A DNA stretch of 64,000 nucleotides from Dokdonia sp. 4H-3-7-5. GTDB lineage: Bacteria > Bacteroidota > Bacteroidia > Flavobacteriales > Flavobacteriaceae. This document shows, one piece after another, positions 1 to 9,017 of this stretch. Where the stretch lies: positions 2,323,501 to 2,387,500 of the forward strand of contig NC_015496.1 of assembly GCF_000212355.1 (NCBI RefSeq). Reading direction: 5' to 3'. The notes beneath the pieces are model-generated. The model was not told the DNA's origin, did no database searches, and saw only the letters and a list, made by a program, of their open reading frames with translations. The first letter of the stretch is position 1. Every line of letters starts with the position of its first letter. A program made the position numbers and the translations under genes.

Positions 1-48
1 TAAAACAGTTCATCAAAATATAGCGTATTATAAAAGTATTTGTTCCTT

Positions 49-1533
49 ATGATTTCCCTTGTACACCATAAAGGTATTGCGATTACGGGCAATTATAACG
101 GACTGCCAATAATTGAGGCTATTTATAAATGCGCTCATGAAAACCCTGATAATTACTTGTTGGTTTATGAGAAAACAGCAGATGTTGATGCATTTAAAGC
201 TGCACTACCTGAAATAAATCATCGGGCATACTTTTTCTCCAATTACAATAATTCACATCCAGACATAGGATATGTAGAGGATAGTCCTTTTTTAAATATT
301 AATAAAAAGGTCACGTATCCCACTTGGTTAAAAGGAACAGCTATAGTTTGTATGCATGCCAACCTTATCAATGAAAGTGTTCTTAGTCATTCTAATGAAA
401 AGAATTATTTATACTGGTTAAATTCGATAGGTAAACTATCGCAAACTGGAGGTGTCTTGAACTATCAAATACCTACAACCATTCAAAATGAAGAGTTTAA
501 AACGTACGAACTTTATAAGTTTGTAAAACAACATTATAGAACTAGATGGGTATTCATTTTACTTCTCTGTCATTTATGGTATGAGCAACGCTTTCCTGTA
601 ATTTCATTAATGAGAACAATTTTCATTAAAAAATCTTTGTTGAAAATTGATATACATGAATTGCAAATCTTTAAAAAAATCCATGCTAAGGCAAACTTTA
701 AATATGACGTTATTATTCCTACTATGGGAAGAGCTGGTTATTTGATGGATGTTTTACTTGATTTAAATAATCAAAAAACACTGCCTAATAAAGTTATAGT
801 TATTGAACAAAATGCAGATGGTCATGCAACGAGCAATCTAGGTTTTGTCAAGGATGAACAATGGGATTTTGAAATAGTCCATGAGTTCACTCATATCACC
901 GGAGCCTGTAGAGCTCGTAATCGAGCAATAGCTTTGAGTAGTGCAAACTGGATCTTGTTATTTGACGATGACGTGCGTATTAAAAATGATTTTTCTACTA
1001 GAATCTTAGATTTTATGAATGATAGCAAAGCAAAATGTGTGACTTTTTCTTGTTTGCAAAAAGGAGAAATAGAGAAGCAAAGTAATTACTTGCAATGGCC
1101 AGCATTTGGATCTGGATGTTCTATCGTACATAGAGAAGTAGCGGAGAGTTGTGAGTTTGATATGGCACTTGAGCATGGTTACGGTGAAGATGTAGATTAT
1201 GGAATGCAAATACGTAATGCCGGATATGACGTGATATATGCGCCTCAAATTCAATTATTGCATTTAAAGGCTCCTGTAGGAGGATTTAGAAAACCACATG
1301 TTTTTCCATGGCAAGAAGATGCTGTCTTACCTAAGCCATCCCCACAAATCATGTATCATCGTACTAAGAATTATACTCCAAAACAGTTGATAGGATACAA
1401 AGTCACTTTGTTTATCAAGTTTTATAAAGACTACTCAATCAACAATCCTATTGCTTATTATAAATATTTTAAAAAGGCATGGAGTAAAAGTCTGTACTGG
1501 TCACAAAAATTAGCTCAAGATGCAACAGTGTAA
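49..1533 (+). CDS. GT2-family glycosyltransferase with uncharacterised N-terminal half
   Basis: Probable glycosyltransferase of a surface polysaccharide pathway. The C-terminal half, from about residue 217, is a GT-A fold GT2 domain: it opens with a VIIPTMGR strand and carries the FDDDV metal/nucleotide-binding motif near residue 306. The first ~200 residues match no family I recognise. I start at the ATG at 49 (494 aa); a TTG at 40 would add three residues. It is the first gene seen of a tightly packed operon and overlaps the next gene by 14 nt. Donor and acceptor sugars cannot be inferred. The family is fairly certain, the exact role is not. Confidence 0.8.
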   Translation: MISLVHHKGIAITGNYNGLPIIEAIYKCAHENPDNYLLVYEKTADVDAFKAALPEINHRAYFFSNYNNSHPDIGYVEDSPFLNINKKVTYPTWLKGTAIVCMHANLINESVLSHSNEKNYLYWLNSIGKLSQTGGVLNYQIPTTIQNEEFKTYELYKFVKQHYRTRWVFILLLCHLWYEQRFPVISLMRTIFIKKSLLKIDIHELQIFKKIHAKANFKYDVIIPTMGRAGYLMDVLLDLNNQKTLPNKVIVIEQNADGHATSNLGFVKDEQWDFEIVHEFTHITGACRARNRAIALSSANWILLFDDDVRIKNDFSTRILDFMNDSKAKCVTFSCLQKGEIEKQSNYLQWPAFGSGCSIVHREVAESCEFDMALEHGYGEDVDYGMQIRNAGYDVIYAPQIQLLHLKAPVGGFRKPHVFPWQEDAVLPKPSPQIMYHRTKNYTPKQLIGYKVTLFIKFYKDYSINNPIAYYKYFKKAWSKSLYWSQKLAQDATV

Positions 1534-2521
1534 ACTAAGCCTTATCATTTGCACTTACATGCGACCAGATCCCTTAACAAGATTGTTGGAGTCCGTCATG
1601 GCGCAAACTCAAGTACCTGAAGAGATTTTAATTATTGATGGTTCTACAGATGATGATACGGGATCTCGCTTTCGCGAAAGCAGAAATAACATTATAAGCT
1701 ATCATAAAGTGCCACAAGAATGTCGCGGGCTTACGAAGCAACGTAATTATGGAATATCAAGAATCAATGACGAAATAGATATAGTTGCATTTCTTGATGA
1801 CGACACGATTTTAAATCCAGATTATTTTGAGAACTTGGTTTCTACTTATGCTCAATATCCAAAAGCGGTAGGTGTAGGTGGTTATATTACAAACGAAGTT
1901 TCTTGGGAGAAGACAGAACAGGGAAAAGTTGAGGATTTAAACCATTATTATTACGATGGTTATAGGAGAAAGGAGAGCAGTCGCTACAAACTAAGAAGAA
2001 AATTAGGGCTGGCACAAACTACACAACCAGCTATTTATCCTGAATTTGGTCATGGTAGATCTATAAGTTTTTTGCCACCTTCTGGTAAGATTTATAAAGT
2101 AGAACAGTTAATGGGAGGTGTTTCTAGTTTTCCTCTTGCTGTTTTAAAAGAACATAAGTTTTCTGAATATTTTGAAGGTTATGGTCTCTACGAGGATGCA
2201 GATTTTACATTGCGATTATCTAATATAGGAGATTTGTATGTGAATACAGCAGCACAATTAGAACACCATCACGATGCAGCAGGAAGACCTAATAAATACA
2301 CTTACGGTAAGATGGTCGTGCGCAATGGCTGGTATGTATGGCGAGTAAAACATCCCAAACCATCATTTAGGAACAAACTCAAATGGTATCAAATCACCGT
2401 ATTGCTTACTGGTATTAGATTTCTGAATATCTTTACTACGAGTGAACGTAAAGAAGCATTCACAGAAGCAATGGGAAGAACCGTAGGTATATTTAGTTTG
2501 CCTTTTAATAAACCTAATTAA
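1520..2521 (+). CDS. GT2-family glycosyltransferase
   Basis: GT2 glycosyltransferase, 333 aa, likely adding a sugar to a lipid-linked glycan at the inner membrane. The GT-A nucleotide-binding strand LSLIICTYMRP is at the N-terminus, followed by IIDGSTDD, and the metal-binding FLDDDT is near residue 92. A GLYEDADFTLR segment near residue 237 resembles the acceptor/catalytic-base region of the family. The ATG lies inside the end of the upstream gene and the stop overlaps the next start by one base (taATG), so translation is probably coupled. A copy of the 16-bp palindrome (1667-1681) sits in frame and encodes the peptide RFRES. Confidence 0.88.
   Translation: MQQCKLSLIICTYMRPDPLTRLLESVMAQTQVPEEILIIDGSTDDDTGSRFRESRNNIISYHKVPQECRGLTKQRNYGISRINDEIDIVAFLDDDTILNPDYFENLVSTYAQYPKAVGVGGYITNEVSWEKTEQGKVEDLNHYYYDGYRRKESSRYKLRRKLGLAQTTQPAIYPEFGHGRSISFLPPSGKIYKVEQLMGGVSSFPLAVLKEHKFSEYFEGYGLYEDADFTLRLSNIGDLYVNTAAQLEHHHDAAGRPNKYTYGKMVVRNGWYVWRVKHPKPSFRNKLKWYQITVLLTGIRFLNIFTTSERKEAFTEAMGRTVGIFSLPFNKPN
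1667..1681. repeat. Iterated palindrome copy (15 of 16 bases of CGCTTTCGCGAAAGCG)
   Basis: Copy inside a glycosyltransferase gene, read as RFRES. It is one of the dispersed copies discussed in the findings. Confidence 0.9.
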
Positions 2522-3069
2522 TGAAGTTTTCAAAAGACATCAAAAGATATACGGACTATAGCGGGAAGTCGGCCTTAATAATGTTGTTGACTCAGCAAGG
2601 GCTATGGGCATTGTTACAGTATCGTTTTTTTAATTGGATTTATACATCTAAGCTGCCTAAAGTATTAAAATGGCCACTATTGGCTATAGGAGTTCTCAAA
2701 TTAAAAGCTATAGAAATCTTAACAGGGATAACCATTCCATATAGCGCAACCATAGGAGAAGGATTTTACATAGGTCATCATTCTGGTATCATTATCAACG
2801 CAAAGGCTATCATAGGTAAGAATTGTAACATCTCTCAAGGAGTAACCATAGGTGTAAGTGGTCGCGGCGATCATCGTGGTATTCCAGTAATAGGTAATCA
2901 AGTTTATATAGGAGCAAATGCCACAATAGCAGGCAAGTTAAAGGTAGGAGATAAAGCGGTGATAGGAGCAAATAGTCTTGTAGTTAAAGACGTTGTTGCG
3001 GGAACTACGGTAGTAGGTGTGCCGGCTATAAAAGTAAGTGATAACGATTCTGCAGACTATATTTTATGA
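2521..3069 (+). CDS. Hexapeptide-repeat acyltransferase (serine O-acetyltransferase-like)
   Basis: Left-handed beta-helix acyltransferase, 182 aa, probably O-acetylating a sugar of the glycan built by this operon. Hexapeptide repeats of the [IV]-G-x-x type run from about residue 75 to 170, including IGHHSG with the likely catalytic histidine and a closing VVGVPAIKV typical of CysE-like enzymes. True CysE proteins have a longer helical N-terminus and sit near cysteine genes. The setting among glycosyltransferases, with 1-nt and 4-nt overlaps, favours a polysaccharide role. Acetyl-CoA as donor is a family-level assumption. Confidence 0.82.
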   Translation: MKFSKDIKRYTDYSGKSALIMLLTQQGLWALLQYRFFNWIYTSKLPKVLKWPLLAIGVLKLKAIEILTGITIPYSATIGEGFYIGHHSGIIINAKAIIGKNCNISQGVTIGVSGRGDHRGIPVIGNQVYIGANATIAGKLKVGDKAVIGANSLVVKDVVAGTTVVGVPAIKVSDNDSADYIL

Positions 3070-4178
3070 AATTACTCATCATATCTGATGCACCTATTTT
3101 AAGTAATTCAGGGGAAAAAGAAGCGTACGCACCTTATGTGAAGGAAATGGATATATGGATGCAACATGCTAGTGATGTTTCTTTTGTATGTCCGACTAAA
3201 TATGATCGTAATCTTTTAACTCAAGCTTTTCAAATACAAGATTTTGAAGTTCAATCATTACGAAGACTGGAGTTTCATTCAGTATTATCAGCATTAATCT
3301 CGTTTCTAACCATTCCATATCAAGCCATAGTGTTATGGAATACCATGCGCAAAGCAGATCATATTCATCTAAGATGTCCAGGTAATCTTGCTTTGCTAGC
3401 CAGTATAATACAGGTTACGCTTCCGCGAAAGCGAAAAACGGCTAAGTATGCTGGGAATTGGGATCCTGCATCTAAACAACCGCTAGCTTATAAAATGCAA
3501 AAGTGGATACTTTCTAATACCGCATTGACTAGGAATATGAAAGTGCTGGTTTATGGCGAATGTAAGGGCCAAACTAAAAATATAAAACCCTTTTTTACCG
3601 CAAGTTATTACAATAATGAAAAGGAGGCCGTCATAGATAGAGATTTTAAGCAACCTCTAAGAGCCATGTATGTAGGCACTATGGGACTAAATAAAAGACC
3701 TTTAGAAACAGTACAGCTTGTTAATTTTTTTCGTAGCTCTGGATTAGATATTACCCTTGAGATGTACGGCGATGGTCCAATAGTAGAAGACATTAAGTGG
3801 TATCGAAAAGAAAATGGAATTTTAGATAAAATCGTCATACGAGGAAACCAACCTGGGCATGTAGTAAAAGAAGCCTACAAAAATGCAGATCTTCTCATAT
3901 TACTCTCCAAAAGTGAAGGATGGCCTAAGGTTGTCGCAGAGGCAATGTTTTGGGGTGTAGTGCCTATAGTCTCGAGTGTATCATGTGTGCCTTGGATGAT
4001 TGGAAACGATAAGAGAGGGATACTTATACATGATCCAGAACATATAGATGCTGAATATTTAGGAAAACAACTAACTAACAAAGAAGCTCTTTTAGAAATG
4101 AGTAAAGAGGGCGCAGAGTGGTCTAGACAATACACAATGGATACCTTTGCTCAAGAAATCAAAAAGCTATTGCAATGA
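3066..4178 (+). CDS. GT4-family glycosyltransferase
   Basis: GT-B fold glycosyltransferase of family GT4, 370 aa. The C-terminal nucleotide-sugar domain shows the EX7E motif in SEGWPKVVAEAM (about residues 282-293), preceded by the MYGDGP segment usual in the family. The N-terminal acceptor domain opens with MKLLIISDAP. It overlaps both neighbours by four bases (ATGA), a strong sign of translational coupling. A degenerate copy of the palindrome lies in frame at 3418-3433. Sugar specificity is unknown. Confidence 0.88.
   Translation: MKLLIISDAPILSNSGEKEAYAPYVKEMDIWMQHASDVSFVCPTKYDRNLLTQAFQIQDFEVQSLRRLEFHSVLSALISFLTIPYQAIVLWNTMRKADHIHLRCPGNLALLASIIQVTLPRKRKTAKYAGNWDPASKQPLAYKMQKWILSNTALTRNMKVLVYGECKGQTKNIKPFFTASYYNNEKEAVIDRDFKQPLRAMYVGTMGLNKRPLETVQLVNFFRSSGLDITLEMYGDGPIVEDIKWYRKENGILDKIVIRGNQPGHVVKEAYKNADLLILLSKSEGWPKVVAEAMFWGVVPIVSSVSCVPWMIGNDKRGILIHDPEHIDAEYLGKQLTNKEALLEMSKEGAEWSRQYTMDTFAQEIKKLLQ
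3418..3433. repeat. Degenerate iterated palindrome (CGCTTCCGCGAAAGCG)
   Basis: One mismatch to the 16-bp consensus. It lies within a GT4 gene. Confidence 0.75.
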
Positions 4179-5248
4179 AAGTGCTCCAACTCATAGATAC
4201 ATTGGATGCTGGTGGGGCGGAACGGATGGCTGTAAATATAGCTAATGCCGTTAATGAAGAGGGAATAACCTCTTATCTGTGTGCAACCCGACGAGGAGGT
4301 ACCTTAGAAAGAGAATTATCTTCTCAAGTGAGTTTCTTAATGCTTGGAAAGAAGGGTAAGCTAGATCTAGTCGCCTTTCGCCGATTTTTTAAATGGTTAA
4401 AAAAGCAACAGATTACCATTATCCACGCGCATTCTACATCGCTAATGCTAGCAGTACTAGCCAAAATCAATAAGCGTAGCATAAAGATTGTTTGGCATGA
4501 TCACTATGGGATGAGTGATGCGTTGGAAAAACGTGATAGCAAACTCCTCAAAATTCTTGCTAGATATATTGATGTGACAATAGCGGTTAATGAGAAGCTT
4601 ACAACATGGTCTAGGGAAGTATTATGTGTCAAGCAAACTTATTTTTTAGAGAACTTTGCATCACTTTCTGGAGATACACTTAAAGTTACTACCCTAAAAG
4701 GAGTCGAAGGTAAACGTGTAATTTGCTTAGCAAACTTACGACCACAAAAAAATCATATAGAGCTCATTAAAGCTTTTTCAAAAACACAAGACAATTTTCC
4801 AGAGTGGACGTTACATCTCGTAGGAAAGTCTTTTGAAGATGATTATTATGAGCAAATAACCACTGCTATTAGAGAGCATGAACATACAAGTAAGGTATAT
4901 CTCTATGGTAGTTGTAATGATATAGCGCACATTTTAGAACAAAGCACCGTAGGTGTACTTGCATCTATTTCAGAAGGCTTACCTGTTTCGTTGTTAGAGT
5001 ATGGAAACAGTAGTTTACCTGTTATAGTTACAAATGTTGGACAATGTGCTGCGGTTGTAGGGAATAACGGTATAGTGATTAATAATGTAAGAGAAGAACT
5101 AAGCAAGGAGCTAGTAAAATTGTTTCATTGTGATCAAAAAGAAAGAGATCAGATTGGATTACGCTTTCGCGAAAGCGTACTAAAAAATTATAGTAAGAAG
5201 GCTTTTATGGACAAGGTGTTGCCTATCTATAAAGGATTGATATCTTAG
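4175..5248 (+). CDS. GT4-family glycosyltransferase
   Basis: GT-B glycosyltransferase, 357 aa. The N-terminal glycine-rich loop is in TLDAGGAERMA (residues 9-19), typical of GT4 enzymes. The EX7E motif is in SEGLPVSLLEYG near residue 266, and LANLRPQKNH marks the start of the C-terminal Rossmann domain. The ATGA overlap with the upstream gene and the 4-nt gap to the next keep it in the same operon. An intact palindrome copy at 5162-5177 is translated as RFRES close to the C-terminus. Substrate unknown. Confidence 0.88.
   Translation: MKVLQLIDTLDAGGAERMAVNIANAVNEEGITSYLCATRRGGTLERELSSQVSFLMLGKKGKLDLVAFRRFFKWLKKQQITIIHAHSTSLMLAVLAKINKRSIKIVWHDHYGMSDALEKRDSKLLKILARYIDVTIAVNEKLTTWSREVLCVKQTYFLENFASLSGDTLKVTTLKGVEGKRVICLANLRPQKNHIELIKAFSKTQDNFPEWTLHLVGKSFEDDYYEQITTAIREHEHTSKVYLYGSCNDIAHILEQSTVGVLASISEGLPVSLLEYGNSSLPVIVTNVGQCAAVVGNNGIVINNVREELSKELVKLFHCDQKERDQIGLRFRESVLKNYSKKAFMDKVLPIYKGLIS
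5162..5177. repeat. Iterated palindrome, perfect 16-mer
   Basis: Perfect CGCTTTCGCGAAAGCG inside a GT4 gene, read as RFRES. Confidence 0.93.
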
Positions 5249-5252
5249 AGCT

Positions 5253-6614
5253 GTGAATATATCCAAACAATCTAGATACTTAACTTTTATGGTGATTCAC
5301 ATCATCATAGGAGTTTTAGTGTATCTCGTAAGGTCGCTTGCACTCGTTTATTTTGCAGGTAGCATTCTCTATTTTTTAGTGCAAATATTTAGAACTGGAA
5401 ATAAGAATAATGAGGCTCTTATGGGAGCAGCCTATATGGCGGGTGCTGAGGTTTTCTTTAGAATGAACCAGGCTGTTCCTGTGTACGAAGCAGGTAAATA
5501 TTCGGTAATAGCTTTTATGTTAATAGGGCTTTTCTTAAGTGGTACTAGTCGTAAATCTGGAATTTATTGGTTATATATTTTTCTGTTATTTCCTAGTATC
5601 TTAGTTGCCACTATGAACTATAGCTTAGGGTCAAATATTAGAAATTCTATTTTCTTTAATCTTAGTGGACCTATATGCTTAGGTCTTTCATCCTTATATT
5701 GTATTGATCGTAAGTTGACTTATAGACAACTTTCAGATTTAATAAAGTGGATTTTATTTCCAATAATTAGTATGGCAGTTTATATTACAATGGGAACACC
5801 TGATTTACGTGAGACCCTTAGCAGTACTGGAGCAAACTTTGCAGCATCAGGTGGCTTTGGACCCAACCAAGTGTCCACAGTTTTAGGCCTTGGAATGTTT
5901 GCAGCATTGGTACAGTTAGTGGTACATAGTAAAAATAAATTACTTCTTTTTATTCATTTGGGAATTACGGGATATTTATTATATAAAGGAATTATTACCT
6001 TTTCAAGGGGTGGAGTGATTACAGCAATCACAGTAAGTGCTATTTTTTTAGTAATATATTTTAGTGGTTCTAAAGGTGTTGCTCGTAGGAGAATGATGAC
6101 TTATTTAATACTTTTAGGAGGTGTTTTTGCAGTTACAGCTGCATATAGTTCATTTCAAACTAGAGGATTAATAGATAAGCGTTATAGTAATAGGGATGCA
6201 GCGGGTAGATTGAAAAGTGATATTACCACCGGGCGTGGAGAATTACTTGAAACCGAACTTTCTGCATTTTATGAGAATCCACTTACTGGAGTCGGTGTAG
6301 GAAAGACCAAAGAATTGAGAGAGGCTGCTACAGGTGTATCTGCCGCTTCTCATAACGAAGTCAGTAGATTATTATCTGAACATGGTATTTTAGGATTAAT
6401 TATTCTAGGGATTCTTATTATTTACCCTTTAGTGTATCGCTCTAAAAATAGACGCAATTACTTATTTTATTCGGCCCTAGGATTTTGGTTTATGACCATA
6501 AACCACTCATCAATGCGTATTGCAGCGCCAGCTTTTATATATGCTCTTGCCCTTTTAAACGTTGTTCATGAAAAGAAAAAGACTCCTATACGTAGGCAAC
6601 GCGTTATCCAGTAA
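5253..6614 (+). CDS. O-antigen ligase/polymerase-like membrane protein (Wzy/WaaL family)
   Basis: Polytopic inner-membrane protein, 453 aa, with about ten hydrophobic segments and a large periplasmic loop at roughly residues 290-370. The loop resembles the Wzy_C/O-antigen ligase domain: TGRGEL near residue 329, NPLTGVGVG, then SHNEVSRLLSEHG. Such proteins polymerise lipid-linked repeat units or ligate glycan to its acceptor; sequence alone does not separate the two. The start is GTG at 5253, four bases after the previous stop; I see no better ATG nearby. The 3' end overlaps the next gene by 47 nt. It is the only polymerase/ligase candidate in the operon. Confidence 0.82.
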   Translation: MNISKQSRYLTFMVIHIIIGVLVYLVRSLALVYFAGSILYFLVQIFRTGNKNNEALMGAAYMAGAEVFFRMNQAVPVYEAGKYSVIAFMLIGLFLSGTSRKSGIYWLYIFLLFPSILVATMNYSLGSNIRNSIFFNLSGPICLGLSSLYCIDRKLTYRQLSDLIKWILFPIISMAVYITMGTPDLRETLSSTGANFAASGGFGPNQVSTVLGLGMFAALVQLVVHSKNKLLLFIHLGITGYLLYKGIITFSRGGVITAITVSAIFLVIYFSGSKGVARRRMMTYLILLGGVFAVTAAYSSFQTRGLIDKRYSNRDAAGRLKSDITTGRGELLETELSAFYENPLTGVGVGKTKELREAATGVSAASHNEVSRLLSEHGILGLIILGILIIYPLVYRSKNRRNYLFYSALGFWFMTINHSSMRIAAPAFIYALALLNVVHEKKKTPIRRQRVIQ

Positions 6615-7584
6615 AGGGAAGACGGTTACTACTATTGAGACGCTTAGTTTATTGCTGAAGCAGGAAGGGTATGATGTTGAGGTAACGTCAACAATATCAG
6701 ATAAGTTACTTCGCATGTTCGGTATGATGCGTGCATTATTACGTTCTCGCAATAATATTAGCTTTGTTCTCATAGATACATATAGCACATCCAACTTTTG
6801 GTATGCTGTAATCATTGGTAGTTTATGTAGAACGTTCAGTATTCCATATATTCCAATTTTACACGGTGGTAATTTGCCACATAGGCTCAAGAACAACGCA
6901 AAAATTTGCAAACAGCTTTTTGGGAGTGCACAGATTAATGTTGCTCCTAGTGGCTATTTATATAACGCTTTCGCGAAAGCGGAATTCTCAAATATCACTT
7001 ACATTCCTAACACCATTGAATTAGAGAAGTACCCATTTAAAGAGCGAACAGTATTTAAACTCAACTTATTATGGGTAAGATCATTTGCCGAAATTTATAA
7101 TCCGTTGATGGCGATTCAAGTGCTTGAAAAATTACATCAACAGTATCCTGAAGCTACACTAACGATGGTTGGGCCAGATAAGGATGGGAGTTTAGCCCTT
7201 TGCGAGGCCTATGTAAGGAAGCATAATCTCCCTGTACATTTTACGGGTAGATTATCCAAGGAGGATTGGACGTCTCTAGCGCAAGACCATGATGTTTTTA
7301 TAAGTACCACAAATTTTGATAATACTCCTGTGAGTGTGATAGAGGCAATGGCATTAGGATTACCGGTAGTATCTACAAATGTAGGTGGAATGCCATATCT
7401 TATTCATGACACCGTAGATGGTCTATTATCAGCTCCAGAGAATGTTTCTGCTTTCTCAGAAAAGATAAGTAAGTTGCTTGAAAACACAGCTAGCACAAAG
7501 GAAATAGTGTTGAATGCTCGTCAAAAAGTAGAATCCTTTGATTGGAGCGTAGTAAAAGAGCAATGGCATAAAGTGCTCTGCTAA
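6568..7584 (+). CDS. GT4-family glycosyltransferase
   Basis: GT-B glycosyltransferase, 338 aa from the ATG at 6568 (a TTG two codons upstream also exists). The N-terminus reads RLLYVGNALSSKGKT, and the C-terminal domain has MVGPDKDG and DNTPVSVIEAMALGLPVV. In this copy the first acidic residue of EX7E is Asp rather than Glu. It overlaps the membrane protein gene by 47 nt. A perfect palindrome at 6966-6981 encodes AFAKA. TAAATTTG, a possible Bacteroidota -7 element, begins at its stop codon (7582-7589) ahead of the next gene. Confidence 0.86.
   Translation: MKRKRLLYVGNALSSKGKTVTTIETLSLLLKQEGYDVEVTSTISDKLLRMFGMMRALLRSRNNISFVLIDTYSTSNFWYAVIIGSLCRTFSIPYIPILHGGNLPHRLKNNAKICKQLFGSAQINVAPSGYLYNAFAKAEFSNITYIPNTIELEKYPFKERTVFKLNLLWVRSFAEIYNPLMAIQVLEKLHQQYPEATLTMVGPDKDGSLALCEAYVRKHNLPVHFTGRLSKEDWTSLAQDHDVFISTTNFDNTPVSVIEAMALGLPVVSTNVGGMPYLIHDTVDGLLSAPENVSAFSEKISKLLENTASTKEIVLNARQKVESFDWSVVKEQWHKVLC
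6966..6981. repeat. Iterated palindrome, perfect 16-mer
   Basis: Perfect copy inside a GT4 gene, read as AFAKA. Confidence 0.93.
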
Positions 7585-7620
7585 ATTTGTGATATATTTA
7601 CGGTACTCAACCAACCTCGA

Positions 7621-9015
7621 ATGTCCCTCTTACCTAGTATCCATTTTGATGTCTCAGAGCGTAAAGTATTACTGCGCATATTTGATATCTTATCTGTTCT
7701 GGGAGCACTCTATCTCACAGAATTATTCTTAGAATTTGATTATGTAAAAATCAGAAAGGAAAACGCAACGGCAATCATAGTGCTTGTGGGGTATCTGTCC
7801 ATCTTTGGGACGGTGTTTGAACTTTATTTCTTACCTAAGACGGTGAAGTTTCAAACCATGCTTAAGAATGTGATTCTTACCGTAGCAGTTACTGTGTTAT
7901 TCTACTTGCTAACTCCTTTTTATACTCCCATTCTTCCAGAAAATAGACTACAGATAGTGTACTTTTTCTTGGCAATGATTATAGGTATTTCTTTGTGGAG
8001 GTGGTTGTACGTGTCTATAATTTCCGCACCAAGATTTTATAGAAAAGCAATCGTAGTAGGAGATTCCTTTAATATTCATAAGATTATTAAGAATCTAGAA
8101 GGAGCAGATCCTAATTACAAAATAGCTGGTTATATCAATACAGAGCCTATGTCTATTGCAGATGTAATCTCAACAGAGGCAAAACGATTTCCTATTAAAG
8201 ATCTCCAAGAAACCATTTCAGAAAATGGTATTTCAGAGATTATTGTTGCAAGTACATATGAGGATGGCGTTTCACTTGAGCTCTATAATCAGCTTATAAC
8301 ACTCTTGAAATTAGGATTTCCCATACGAGAGTATATGCAGGTTTATGAGGATATCACGCAGCGTGTTCCTGTGGAATACGTAGATAAAGATTTTTACCGT
8401 TACTTTCCATTTAGTCGTAGTAATCAAAACAAATTCTATAAACTCATTCATCGCATTTTTGATGTGGTCATGTCTGTCTTGGGGATTTTATCATTTATTG
8501 TATTACTACCTATAGTCTTTATGGGTAATCTTATTGGTAATCGAGGTCCGCTATTTTATACACAAATACGCATAGGCCAAGGTGGTAATACATTCAAGAT
8601 TATAAAGCTGCGCACCATGATTGTTAATGCAGAGAAAGATGGTGCTGCATGGTCTACTAAAAATGACACGCGTATTACTTCATTTGGTAAATTTTTAAGG
8701 AAGAGTAGACTAGATGAAATCCCGCAGTTTATTAATGTCTTTCTAGGGGAAATGAGTGTGATAGGTCCACGACCGGAACGCCCAATATTTGTAAAGGAAC
8801 TCTCTAAAGAGATACCTTTTTATGAGACACGACATATCATAAAGCCAGGACTTACAGGGTGGGCGCAAGTTATGGGTGGCTATGCCAGCTCCGAAGAAGG
8901 ATCGCTAGAAAAGCTACAGTATGACTTATATTATATCAAACATCGCAACCTCTTTATGGATTTGAGTATAGTACTTAAAACGATAAGTACGGTCATCAAC
9001 TTCAGAGGACAGTAA
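7621..9015 (+). CDS. Polyprenyl-phosphate sugar-1-phosphate transferase (initiating enzyme, WcaJ-like)
   Basis: Initiates glycan assembly by moving a hexose-1-phosphate from a nucleotide sugar to undecaprenyl phosphate. The 464-aa protein has about four N-terminal membrane segments and a CoA-binding-like Rossmann segment starting KAIVVGDSFN near residue 143. A further hydrophobic segment follows near residue 285, then the catalytic bacterial sugar transferase domain (about 275-464) with KLRTM, SRLDEIPQFINV, SVIGPRPERP and the closing GLTGWAQV. This is the full-length WcaJ/WbaP architecture. It lies 36 nt downstream of the last glycosyltransferase and ends two bases before a convergent gene. 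Whether the first sugar is glucose, galactose or another is not decidable. Confidence 0.92.
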   Translation: MSLLPSIHFDVSERKVLLRIFDILSVLGALYLTELFLEFDYVKIRKENATAIIVLVGYLSIFGTVFELYFLPKTVKFQTMLKNVILTVAVTVLFYLLTPFYTPILPENRLQIVYFFLAMIIGISLWRWLYVSIISAPRFYRKAIVVGDSFNIHKIIKNLEGADPNYKIAGYINTEPMSIADVISTEAKRFPIKDLQETISENGISEIIVASTYEDGVSLELYNQLITLLKLGFPIREYMQVYEDITQRVPVEYVDKDFYRYFPFSRSNQNKFYKLIHRIFDVVMSVLGILSFIVLLPIVFMGNLIGNRGPLFYTQIRIGQGGNTFKIIKLRTMIVNAEKDGAAWSTKNDTRITSFGKFLRKSRLDEIPQFINVFLGEMSVIGPRPERPIFVKELSKEIPFYETRHIIKPGLTGWAQVMGGYASSEEGSLEKLQYDLYYIKHRNLFMDLSIVLKTISTVINFRGQ

Positions 9016-9017
9016 TA

